From: Desulfobacteraceae bacterium
Lineage (GTDB): Bacteria > Desulfobacterota > Desulfobacteria > Desulfobacterales > Desulfobacteraceae
Direction of reading: 5' to 3'
Length of the DNA stretch: 22,586 bases
Assembly: GCA_003354055.1 (NCBI GenBank)
Contig: PIVQ01000043.1
Location: 1-22,586, forward strand
Shown: positions 15,332 through 22,586 of the stretch, one piece after another
How positions within the stretch are numbered: position 1 is the stretch's first letter
How the letters are laid out: every line of letters starts with the position of its first letter
Made by a program: the position numbers and the translations under genes
Notes under the pieces: generated by a model
Database searches by the model: none
What the model saw: the letters and a program-made list of their open reading frames with translations, nothing else
Told to the model about the DNA's origin: nothing

Positions 15332-16144
15332 TCAAATCCCCTTCTCCAGTTGCCTTAGGGAAAAAAGAGATTCACCCAGATTTTTATTATATCGCACATT
15401 CCGGTGCGTCAGAATGGTCGTATGCTCTCTGATCTTTCCCTTTTTAGTGGTCATATGTGTCTCAAGGGCGGTCCAGACACCGTTGATTTGTTTGAGCTGT
15501 TTCACATCCATGTATTTGAGTTTACCGCCCTCCTTCACCCAGTTTACTGATCTGACAACCATATAGCAGTCCTTCCTTACAAAGAGTACTGCCTTGGTAT
15601 ATCCGTAATCGGACACTATTTTTTCAGTTTTTGGAACGGATTCAATCATCCAGCACGGATTTCCCCGGACATTGGTCTCTTTTATCAAGGTATAATAGTA
15701 GTCACTCACCTCTTTTGAGGTCATATCTGCATAGGAAAAATCAGAGCCCATGAAACTTGAGGTTTTATCCTCAGAGGCAATCCGTTTGCTTTTATGAAGT
15801 GCAGGAAGATATAGCCACTGATCGTCATCCAGCCTGCGATCATAATCATAGGTTAAAAATCCGGTTCCCTTAACATCAACAGGAGAGCTGAAGAAAAGCA
15901 TTTTCCAGGTATCTTCCCCATGGTCCAGGGTAAAGAAATCGACCTCACGGATCCGTTTTCTATTCTGTTTGTCAATGAGAATCATTTTCATGTTTGACTG
16001 CATGTCTTCCCCGTCATATCTTGCATCCACCCGATCCATGATTTTTCTAGCCTCAGGATCTTTTGCCTGGGCAATTAGAGGTAAAATTATCATAACAGTT
16101 GCGGTGATCACTGCCAGTTGCTTTAACAGACGTTTCCATTTCAT
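15332..16144 (-). CDS. LolA-like outer-membrane lipoprotein-sorting family protein
   Basis: This is a predicted periplasmic protein of 270 residues with a signal peptide (cleavage likely after AQA, about residue 27). The mature part begins with DPEARKIMDRVDARYDGED and continues with LDDDQWLYLPALHKSKRI and SFMGSDFSYADM, a pattern found in the LolA-like proteins encoded next to MMPL transporters. LolA-fold proteins carry lipids in a hydrophobic half-barrel, so this one probably shuttles a lipid-like molecule between the inner-membrane pump and the outer-membrane barrel. I choose ATG 16144, with AAGGA nine bases upstream, over the in-frame TTG at 16150, which is only three bases from that site. 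The spacing to both neighbours is short, consistent with one operon. Confidence 0.85.
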   Translation of the reverse strand: MKWKRLLKQLAVITATVMIILPLIAQAKDPEARKIMDRVDARYDGEDMQSNMKMILIDKQNRKRIREVDFFTLDHGEDTWKMLFFSSPVDVKGTGFLTYDYDRRLDDDQWLYLPALHKSKRIASEDKTSSFMGSDFSYADMTSKEVSDYYYTLIKETNVRGNPCWMIESVPKTEKIVSDYGYTKAVLFVRKDCYMVVRSVNWVKEGGKLKYMDVKQLKQINGVWTALETHMTTKKGKIREHTTILTHRNVRYNKNLGESLFSLRQLEKGI

Positions 16145-16177
16145 ATTCAAATTTCCTTTTTTTTATGCTGCGATACA

Positions 16178-18592
16178 TCAGGATGCCATTGCCTGTTCAA
16201 CACGCTGCTGTTTCCTGACATGGACAAGGGTCATGATGGCCGGGGAAACAATCATATTGGATACAAGGGCCAGTAAAATTGCAGATCCTGCAAGGGCCCC
16301 GAATGCCTTAAGATGGCTCATGATTGAAAACATGAAGATGAAAAAACCTGAAGAGAGCACCACAGATGTGATGATAATGGCCCGTCCGGCAGAAAGAAAG
16401 GTCAGGCAAACCGCTTTTTCAACATCGTGATATCGGTCAAAATACTTTTTAAAATTATGGATAAAATGGATAGTATCATCAACGGCAAGGCCAATGGCAA
16501 TATTTCCGACCAGCATTGTAAAAAGACTGACCGGTACGCCCATCCATCCTGAAATTCCCATGGTTACAATAATGGGAAGAATATTGGGAATCATTCCAAG
16601 AATACCGATTCTGACACTTCCGGTTACAAGAATCATTAACAGAGAAATTGTGGCAAAGGCATATATATAACTTTTTCCCATGCTGTTTATTCCGTTTATG
16701 ATGACCTGGGAGTAAATCATTATCATTCCGGTTGTGGAGACGGATGCGTCGGGAAATTGTTTTTGGAGAATCTCATTCACCCTTTGAATATAGGTCTTAT
16801 AAACAATGGCATCTATATAGGGCACTTTTACGGATATCCTGGCCTTGCTGAACATGGAATCCGTGAAATCCTCAAGGTCATCTGATCCGCTGCCTTCAAA
16901 CAGGAACAACTCTTGTGCGGTAAGGTCATGTGTATCGGGAAGACGGTAGAACGACGGTTTGTTTTCGTTCAGTGCTCTGTTGGTCTCTTTGAGGATCTCT
17001 ACTATGGACCAGACCTTTCCTGCCCTGACATGGCCGGTATCAATTTTTTTAACTTTAGTTGCCGCAACTTCAAGAGCATGCATAAACACAGGGTTATAAA
17101 GACCGTTTTCCTCCTTGGTATCAATCACGATTTCCATGGTAACGGTACCACCTAAGTCCTTGTCGATTTGTTCTGTACTGATCCTGATACCTGCATCTTG
17201 AGGAAGCCATCTTAAGGGATCATGGCTGAACCTGAATTTTAAAAGGCCCAGGCAGGTCACTATAAAAACAATAAAAACTATGAATAAAATTTTAAATGGA
17301 TGGCCTGTTGTCAATCGGGCCAAGCCAATTAGAAAGGTGTCTAAATAATTTTCTTTTGCCTGCTCGCTGTTAATCATTTTGGGTGTCGGTACAAAGGAGA
17401 GAAGCGGCGGAACCAGCATAAAGGTGAATACCATGGCAATGAAAACACCGGCCCCGGCGAAAATACCGACTTCAGCCACCGGTGCAACTTCAGATGTGGC
17501 AAAAGAAAATAATCCGGCAGCAGTGGTTACTGCGGTCATGAGTACGGCAAACCCGGAGTGACGCATGGCATATACTACAGCATCTTTTTTTAAGATCCCT
17601 TTGCCAAGTTTGTTATAAAAAAGAGCCAGTATATGAACCGAATAGCCGACACTGACTGCCAGAATAAACGAGGGCAGTATCTGGGACGGCAGTTTAACAC
17701 TGACCCCGGACAATGCCATCAGTCCGAATGAAGAAAACAGGGTGAGGGTTACAATGATAAGAGAAATCAGGACACCGGAGACCCGTCTGAATATCAAGGC
17801 TAAGAAAAAGGCCACAGTAAGATAGGCATAGGCAAGAAATTTTCTTGAATCGCTTGAAACAACTATCCTCAGGAAATGATCCACTGCAGAAGAACCTGAC
17901 AGATAGATTTTAAATCCTTCGGTATCGTATTTTGAAACAATATCTTTCACAGCCATAACCGCCCTGCTGCTTTCAATGGGACTGAGCCATTCGGGTTTTA
18001 AAGGCGCGTTGGTATCTTCGAACCCGGATAGAATATCCGTCTGATCCAGGTGTGAAGAAAAGGACTGCAATTTGATAACGATTGAGGCCATGGTATAGTC
18101 TTCTGAGATGATCAGATTTTTATACAACCGGCTTTCATCTACCTTACGCTTGAGGTCGAAAATTCCCTTTAAGTCTTTAGGAAACGTCTTCATAAGATCA
18201 TCAACAAATAATTGTTCTTCAAGTCCCCGGGTGTTCCGCGCATTTATCATGGAGGTGATGTCATCTAAGTGGGGAATGGTTTCCTCAAGTTCATAATGAA
18301 GCTCTCTGAGCTGTTTGAGAAAATCCATAGTAAAAACATCTGCTGTCTTTATACCGATGATGATGAGGTCGTCTCCGCCGAATTGTTCCTTAAAATCCAG
18401 ATAATTTATCAATGAGGGATCCTTGTCGTGTAAAAAGGCCTCAGTGGTGACATCCATCCTTAATTGGGAAAGTGCCGATACCATCAGGAAAAAGAGGAGC
18501 AGCGCCGCCCCAATGGTTTTGAATCTGTGAGTAAAAAATGCGCCGGCCAGGGATTCGAAAAACCCTTCAAACAGTTGTCGCATCCGTGTCAT
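16178..18592 (-). CDS. MMPL/RND-family transporter
   Basis: This is an inner-membrane transporter of 804 residues with the duplicated RND plan. One membrane helix (about 28-46), a large periplasmic domain and five helices are followed by the same pattern again, giving 12 helices in total. The second half has GLAVDDTIHFIHNFKK, typical of the MMPL/SSD group, and the first half has the matching SVGYSVHILALFY. Family members use proton flux to move lipids, pigments or sterol-like molecules, including HpnN and mycobacterial MmpL proteins. AAGGAG six bases before the ATG supports the start. It is followed at once by LolA-like and DUF1302-like genes, which form an envelope-spanning route. No membrane fusion protein or TolC is present, as is usual for this subgroup. 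The substrate is unknown, inferred to be the product of the biosynthetic operon. Confidence 0.92.
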   Translation of the reverse strand: MTRMRQLFEGFFESLAGAFFTHRFKTIGAALLLFFLMVSALSQLRMDVTTEAFLHDKDPSLINYLDFKEQFGGDDLIIIGIKTADVFTMDFLKQLRELHYELEETIPHLDDITSMINARNTRGLEEQLFVDDLMKTFPKDLKGIFDLKRKVDESRLYKNLIISEDYTMASIVIKLQSFSSHLDQTDILSGFEDTNAPLKPEWLSPIESSRAVMAVKDIVSKYDTEGFKIYLSGSSAVDHFLRIVVSSDSRKFLAYAYLTVAFFLALIFRRVSGVLISLIIVTLTLFSSFGLMALSGVSVKLPSQILPSFILAVSVGYSVHILALFYNKLGKGILKKDAVVYAMRHSGFAVLMTAVTTAAGLFSFATSEVAPVAEVGIFAGAGVFIAMVFTFMLVPPLLSFVPTPKMINSEQAKENYLDTFLIGLARLTTGHPFKILFIVFIVFIVTCLGLLKFRFSHDPLRWLPQDAGIRISTEQIDKDLGGTVTMEIVIDTKEENGLYNPVFMHALEVAATKVKKIDTGHVRAGKVWSIVEILKETNRALNENKPSFYRLPDTHDLTAQELFLFEGSGSDDLEDFTDSMFSKARISVKVPYIDAIVYKTYIQRVNEILQKQFPDASVSTTGMIMIYSQVIINGINSMGKSYIYAFATISLLMILVTGSVRIGILGMIPNILPIIVTMGISGWMGVPVSLFTMLVGNIAIGLAVDDTIHFIHNFKKYFDRYHDVEKAVCLTFLSAGRAIIITSVVLSSGFFIFMFSIMSHLKAFGALAGSAILLALVSNMIVSPAIMTLVHVRKQQRVEQAMAS

Positions 18593-18662
18593 AAAAGACT
18601 CCTTTTATTATAATTTAGTTGTTTTTGTTTAGATCAAGTTATTTTGTAACGATTCCTTTGCA

Positions 18663-19424
18663 TCACGGATCTGTCAATTCACCTGCCATCTCTTCAAGGG
18701 CTGGAATGAGCGGCATGGCATAGGGCATAGGGCCTGAAAATGGCCCGGTAATCCCTTTTTCACCTATGGTCATTAATCCTGAAACCAGGTCGTCCAGATA
18801 GGTTTCAGGAATTGCCAGAAACAACTCTGATTCATCTGTCCCTGCCATAAGTCGCTCACCGCGTCCGGGGATGACAACGCTTGGTGCTTTAGAAAATCCC
18901 AATCGACAGGATAGACCGTTCCCAACAACGGAATGAACATAGCGGCCGGTTTGATGTACTAGCCCTGTCACCATGTGGCTGAGCTGTGCAGGAGAGCCGT
19001 AAATCCATATGGCATCAGGTTTTCGAAACGCCTTTTTTAATGGAAAGGCAAGAATGCCCTGATACTGCCCCGAAGGAAAGACGGACAATTGCCCGGCCAT
19101 TGCCAGCGCAGTTTTTCCGCAGTCTGCATATCCGGCTTTCCGGACAAATCTGGCATAGATTTCAGGGTCTGCCATTTTTTTGAAACCAAATGCAGCAAGA
19201 CAGGGAGGACAGACTATATCACTTGCCTTCAATCCGACTGACTCGCCCTGACGGCGGGCGTAATTTGTCCATTGGCAGAGTGCTGATGTCAGCCCTAAGT
19301 CTGAAGGCTGCAGGATCTTTTCCGGCCAGGAATCATCCTGTGAGACCAGGCAAAGTCCTAAAGGCTCACTGCCTGTCCGCACCGTATTAACGATTACCTG
19401 GTGCGCGTATGTATAATCAACCAT
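18663..19424 (-). CDS. DUF169 family protein
   Basis: This is a 253-residue soluble protein without a signal peptide or membrane segment. It matches the DUF169 pattern: an N-terminal EPLGLCLV segment, ALCQWTNYARRQGE, a CPPCLAAFGF motif, ADCGKT, then PDAIWIYGSPAQLSHM and the C-terminal LFLAIPETYLDDL. Several cysteines are spread through it (ALCQW, CPPC, DCGK, SCRLG), which could bind a metal or cofactor, but no function is established for the family. The gene starts four bases after the MFS gene, with GAGGAG inside the end of that gene, so the two are coupled. It is followed by 70 bases before the MMPL gene. Its role in this operon is unknown. Confidence 0.82.
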   Translation of the reverse strand: MVDYTYAHQVIVNTVRTGSEPLGLCLVSQDDSWPEKILQPSDLGLTSALCQWTNYARRQGESVGLKASDIVCPPCLAAFGFKKMADPEIYARFVRKAGYADCGKTALAMAGQLSVFPSGQYQGILAFPLKKAFRKPDAIWIYGSPAQLSHMVTGLVHQTGRYVHSVVGNGLSCRLGFSKAPSVVIPGRGERLMAGTDESELFLAIPETYLDDLVSGLMTIGEKGITGPFSGPMPYAMPLIPALEEMAGELTDP

Positions 19425-19428
19425 TGAG

Positions 19429-20856
19429 TTAGTTCTCCTCTTGGATTTTGGGTCTTAGCGCGGTTTTTTCTAAGGTTTGCTTATCCCTGACCCGGGCCAT
19501 AGAAAAAAAGATACCCAGGATGCTCAGCCCTGAAAAAATAAGAAAGGCCTGGTGCATTGCCGTAAGAAAATGTCTGAAGGTCTCAGGCTCAACCGCGGTA
19601 TCTCCCATATGAAATGAGAACACCAGGGTTGCAATGGTCATACTGGCCAGCATTCCAATGGTACGCATGGTTGATACAAGACTTGAGGCAATCCCGTATG
19701 ATCTGGGCTCAACACTGCCCATGACCGTCAACATGTTCGGAGTTGAAAACAGGGCGAACCCGAGGCCCATGACAGCGAGGATTGAAACAATCAGAAAATA
19801 TCCGGTACTGGCATCGACGGTAGAGCCTAAGGCCAGTCCTCCGGCGCAGATTGCCATACCGGCAGTGGAGAGTTTTGCCGGAGAAATCTTTTCTGCCAGG
19901 GCACCGGAAACCGGTGATAATACGACCTGCAGAACCGGCTGACTCACAAGTATCACGCCGGTGGTCTGTGGAGGCAGGCCTTTAACATACTGGAGATATA
20001 AACTGAAAAAGAAAGTAAGCCCGAAAGATGCGGCATAATTAATGAACGTTGCAATATTGCTGAAGCCAAATACCCTGTTTGAGGCAATGAGTCTTACATC
20101 CAGAATGGGGAATTTTTTCCTGTATTGATGGAAGGCAAATCCGATCAGTCCCAGGCTTCCGGTCACTGCCATGATTTTATAAATCATACCGGACGATAGG
20201 TTGACCATTCCAAAAATCAGAAAAAATAATGACAATACATAAATGGCTGAACCTTCCAAATCAAAGGGTTGGCCGGCAGATTCAATCCATTCGTCTTTTA
20301 ATTTCAACAGTGTGAGAAACAGGGCAAGGATTCCGATCGCAGCCCCGGTAAAAAATATCCACTGCCAGCCGGCCCATGTGATAAGTGCCCCCCCGAGTAC
20401 CGGACCGGCTGATACACCGAGATAAACACTGCCGACAACAATTCCCATGGCCTTGCCCCGTTTTTCAGGAGGAAAAACCGATGAAAGGATGGCCAGGCTT
20501 GTTCCGGTAATCATGGCAGCCCCGCAGCCCTGAAAAAATCTTGCGAGAATAAAGAACTCAACAGTCCTAGAAAAAGGAGCAATCAGGGAAGAAAAAACAA
20601 ATAGAAGAATTCCCCATAAAAATATTTTTTTACGCCCGAATATGTCGCTGAGCTGTCCTGCCGGCAGCAATAACAAGGAGACAGCCAGTACAAAAACGGT
20701 CTCGACTAGACCCAGTTCAACAGCCGTAGCAGCATAAAACCTTCCAATGGTCGGCAGTGCCACTCCCACACCCGACATCATGAACGGCGTTAAAAATTGT
20801 ACAACACATACGACCACCAGGGTCGCACCACCTGAGACTCCTTCTTTTTTTTTCAT
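19429..20856 (-). CDS. MFS transporter, DHA2 (EmrB/QacA-like) type
   Basis: This is an inner-membrane proton-coupled drug/metabolite exporter of 475 residues. The length and hydrophobic pattern fit the 14-helix DHA2 group. Motif A appears as GQLSDIFGRKK after helix 2, the helix-4 region has ARFFQGCGAAMITG, and the antiporter motif C appears as GVSAGPVLGG in helix 5. The C-terminus is cytoplasmic and charged. GGAG precedes the ATG by about 10 bases. It is the first gene of the export operon, directly behind the -24/-12-like element and palindrome, and is divergent from regulator B. It may export the product or an intermediate, or protect the cell. The substrate cannot be told from sequence. 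Confidence 0.92.
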   Translation of the reverse strand: MKKKEGVSGGATLVVVCVVQFLTPFMMSGVGVALPTIGRFYAATAVELGLVETVFVLAVSLLLLPAGQLSDIFGRKKIFLWGILLFVFSSLIAPFSRTVEFFILARFFQGCGAAMITGTSLAILSSVFPPEKRGKAMGIVVGSVYLGVSAGPVLGGALITWAGWQWIFFTGAAIGILALFLTLLKLKDEWIESAGQPFDLEGSAIYVLSLFFLIFGMVNLSSGMIYKIMAVTGSLGLIGFAFHQYRKKFPILDVRLIASNRVFGFSNIATFINYAASFGLTFFFSLYLQYVKGLPPQTTGVILVSQPVLQVVLSPVSGALAEKISPAKLSTAGMAICAGGLALGSTVDASTGYFLIVSILAVMGLGFALFSTPNMLTVMGSVEPRSYGIASSLVSTMRTIGMLASMTIATLVFSFHMGDTAVEPETFRHFLTAMHQAFLIFSGLSILGIFFSMARVRDKQTLEKTALRPKIQEEN

Positions 20857-20924
20857 TGACCTGCTTCTCCTTTTTCTGGTTTGATGTAAATGAGAGACTA
20901 AAATTTCATAGATGTTGTCTCAAT

Positions 20925-20944
20925 CTTAATCAAATTCCATACCA
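20925..20944 (-). promoter_or_regulatory. Candidate sigma-54-type (-24/-12) promoter of the export operon
   Basis: The minus strand reads TGGTAT-N5-TTGATTAAG, the same layout as 12573-12592, again with GA in place of GC at -12. The predicted transcript would begin about 60 bases before the MFS start codon. The palindrome lies 101 bases upstream. Confidence 0.45.
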
Positions 20945-21043
20945 TTGAGGTATGCTCAATAAAGTCAATGAGTTATCAAAAAGGACATTAATCAAAGTGC
21001 TGAATATGATACAAAAAAAGTGTTCAATATCATTTTTCATATT

Positions 21044-21067
21044 ATAAGTGCCGTATTTAGCACTTAT
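21044..21067. promoter_or_regulatory. Palindromic operator ATAAGTGC-N8-GCACTTAT, copy 2
   Basis: This is a perfect 8-bp inverted repeat with centre CGTATTTA. It is nearly identical to copy 1 at 12692-12713 and has the same relation to a divergent sigma-54 activator gene and an operon promoter. It is probably the binding site of regulators A and B. It is 77 bases from the start of regulator B, so autoregulation is possible. Confidence 0.75.
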
Positions 21068-21144
21068 ATCTGGGAGACGCTTTTATAGAACCGGGAGATA
21101 CAGACAAAAAACATCGTGCAAACTTAAGATTGCGGAGAAAAACA

Positions 21145-22586
21145 ATGAACCTTGAGGACATGATCTTCTTTCAACAGGCCACCCAGCGTATCTGCGGCAG
21201 CCTGGATATTCACACAACCCTGAATAATTGTTTTGACTATTTAAAAGACCATCTGCCCATAAACGGGATGGCCATCAATATCTATGATCCTGAAACAAAG
21301 TCTGTAAAAAACCTTGCAACGGTTTCTGATCTCGGGGAAAACTATATAAAGGCATTCGGACCTGTAAAATTATCAGACAAGGCTGTCAAGTTCATAGAAA
21401 CCCTTACCCCGGAACCCTGTACTGCACGTATTTTGAGAACCCCAAAAGATCAGGCTGTGGCTCAATTGGTATGGGAGGCAATGGGGAAGCCGGAAATATC
21501 CATGCTCCTGCTTCATCCCATCATCGATAAGGTTAAACTTGGAGTGGTATTTGTTTTTTCAAAGGGATTTGACCGCTACACAAAGGAACATGCAAGGCTA
21601 TTCACACTTCTTCACGATCCGCTTGCAATGGCGGTCTCCAATTTCCTCAAACATCGGGAAGTACTGACCTTTAAAGAGCGACTGGCTGATGATAACCGCT
21701 ATCTGAACCGCCGTCTTCATGAAATATCAGGAGATGAAATCATCGGCAGCAATAATGGATTAAAACAGGTGATGGAGATGGTAAATCAGGTTGCCCCTCT
21801 TTCAAGTCAGGTGCTTCTTTTAGGAGAAACCGGGGTTGGAAAAGAGGTCATTGCAAACGCCATCCACTATTCATCTCCACGGGCTGCCAATCCCTTTATC
21901 AAGGTCAACTGCGGTGCAATCCCTGCCGAACTTATCGACAGTGAATTGTTCGGCCATGAAAAAGGGGCCTTTACAGGGGCGGTCGGAAAAAAAAGGGGGC
22001 GGTTTGAACGGGCGGACAAGGGCACCCTGTTTCTTGATGAAATCGGAGAACTTCCGCCCCAGGCCCAGGTCAGGCTCTTACGGGTGCTTCAGCACAAATC
22101 AATCGAACGTGTGGGTAATTCCTCTCTTATATCGGTGGATATAAGAATTATAGCCGCCACTCACAGAAATCTCGAGCAAATGGTTCAGGAGGGTAGCTTC
22201 AGAAAAGACCTCTGGTTCCGGCTGAATGTATTTCCCATTCACATACCGGCGCTTCGGGACAGGGTCTGCGATATTCCGGACCTGGTCGAATTTTTAATAC
22301 GGCGGAAGGTAAAGGAAATGAATATATCCCTTCCCCCGGCTCCTTCCCCGGATTCCCTGGCAAAGCTAAAAAACCATCCCTGGCCCGGAAACGTAAGAGA
22401 ACTTGAAAATCTTATTGAACGTGCTTTGATTTTGAATCTCACAAGTTCAGCCGGCACCCCGCTGACCTTTCCGGGAGAGAACACATCCCAACCGTCTCCC
22501 AATATCCTTACAACGTCCGAACCGCTGCCTGAGGATCTGAATCTTGACAACAACCTGAGAGATCTCATTCAAAGGGCACTGGCAGC
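21145..22586 (+). CDS. GAF-domain sigma-54-dependent activator (regulator B), 3' end outside window
   Basis: This enhancer-binding protein runs off the window after 480 complete residues without a stop. The N-terminus MNLEDMIFFQQATQRICGSL leads into a GAF-like sensor domain (about 15-175). A short coiled linker (RLADDNRYLNRRLHEI) follows, then the AAA+ domain with Walker A GETGVGKE (227-234), GAFTGA (274-279), GTLFLDEIGE and WPGNVRELEN. The last residues (LRDLIQRALA) match the start of the Fis-type helix-turn-helix of regulator A, so about 50 residues are missing. The ATPase domains of the two regulators are close paralogues. TGCGGAG precedes the ATG. It is divergent from the export operon, its likely target. 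The GAF ligand is unknown and may be the product or a precursor. Confidence 0.92.
   Translation, partial: MNLEDMIFFQQATQRICGSLDIHTTLNNCFDYLKDHLPINGMAINIYDPETKSVKNLATVSDLGENYIKAFGPVKLSDKAVKFIETLTPEPCTARILRTPKDQAVAQLVWEAMGKPEISMLLLHPIIDKVKLGVVFVFSKGFDRYTKEHARLFTLLHDPLAMAVSNFLKHREVLTFKERLADDNRYLNRRLHEISGDEIIGSNNGLKQVMEMVNQVAPLSSQVLLLGETGVGKEVIANAIHYSSPRAANPFIKVNCGAIPAELIDSELFGHEKGAFTGAVGKKRGRFERADKGTLFLDEIGELPPQAQVRLLRVLQHKSIERVGNSSLISVDIRIIAATHRNLEQMVQEGSFRKDLWFRLNVFPIHIPALRDRVCDIPDLVEFLIRRKVKEMNISLPPAPSPDSLAKLKNHPWPGNVRELENLIERALILNLTSSAGTPLTFPGENTSQPSPNILTTSEPLPEDLNLDNNLRDLIQRALA

Larger units (their letters stand above)
20857..21144. promoter_or_regulatory. Divergent control region of the export operon and regulator B
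   Basis: These 288 bases lie between the MFS gene and regulator B. They hold the -24/-12-like element (20925-20944), overlapping inverted repeats (20938-20960), an AAGTGC half-site near 20995 and the palindrome at 21044-21067. The part between palindrome and promoter shows patchy similarity to 12573-12692 (for example a shared TCATTGA block and TTGATTAAG), which points to common origin. Confidence 0.65.

Noticed and set aside
15330..15332. ATG at 15332 as start of the DUF1302-like gene
   Set aside because: It overlaps the previous stop but is out of frame with the barrel protein. The in-frame GTG at 15330 with GAAGGGG upstream is the better start.
20925..20960. Sigma-70 promoter reading TTGATT as -35 and TATGAA as -10 for the export operon
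   Set aside because: The 17-base spacing fits here, but no matching -10 follows the same TTGATT at 12581-12576. The shared -24 element and enhancer-like palindrome fit the sigma-54 reading better. It is not fully excluded.
1..22586. Mobile elements, CRISPR arrays, tRNA or rRNA genes
   Set aside because: No transposase or integrase motif, no regularly spaced repeats and no structural RNA signature were found on reading through the window.

Overview
The window looks like a chromosomal segment of an anaerobic Desulfobacterota bacterium, probably in the Desulfobacterales. This is an inference from gene content (GAF-type sigma-54 activators, a DUF169 protein, stand-alone stress proteins) and moderate base composition. 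No rRNA, tRNA, CRISPR array, transposase or phage gene was seen.

Region 1 (1-2770) holds three stress or signalling genes: a typical 2-Cys peroxiredoxin (+), a universal stress protein (-), and a cyclic-nucleotide-binding-fold/SpoIIE-type phosphatase (+). A bidirectional hairpin terminator separates the first two.

Region 2 (2772-12333, all minus strand) is a tight eight-gene biosynthetic operon. In transcription order it encodes a DXS-like thiamine-diphosphate enzyme, an acyl-CoA-dehydrogenase-fold flavoprotein, a stand-alone amino-acid adenylation enzyme, a HemN-like radical SAM enzyme, a carrier protein, a ketosynthase III, a second carrier protein and a fatty acyl-AMP ligase. The adenylation pocket read from the sequence (D L F Y I A L V C K) and the flavoprotein's Glu244 resemble the enzymes that load proline on a carrier and oxidise it to a pyrrole or pyrroline thioester (the PltF/PltE/PltL and AnaC/AnaB/AnaD type). 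The operon therefore appears to make a proline-derived ring joined to an activated fatty acid. The DXS-like enzyme lacks the residues that hold glyceraldehyde 3-phosphate and probably performs a different carboligation.

Region 3 (13966-20856, all minus strand) is a five-gene export operon: a DHA2-type MFS transporter, a DUF169 protein, an MMPL/RND transporter, a LolA-like periplasmic protein and a DUF1302-like outer-membrane protein. This set suits moving a hydrophobic product through both membranes.

Each operon is headed by a divergently transcribed gene for a closely related sigma-54 activator (12819-13958 and 21145 to the window end). The two intergenic regions are related. Both carry the same palindrome, TAAGTGC-N8-GCACTTA, placed 100 or 101 bases from a -24/-12-like element TGGYAY-N5-TTGATTAAG that points into the operon. 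The first activator has lost its GAF sensor domain; a 12-codon remnant of the old N-terminus remains just upstream of its start. Synthesis and export thus appear to form one co-regulated, apparently undescribed system, with duplicated control cassettes that have diverged in signal input.
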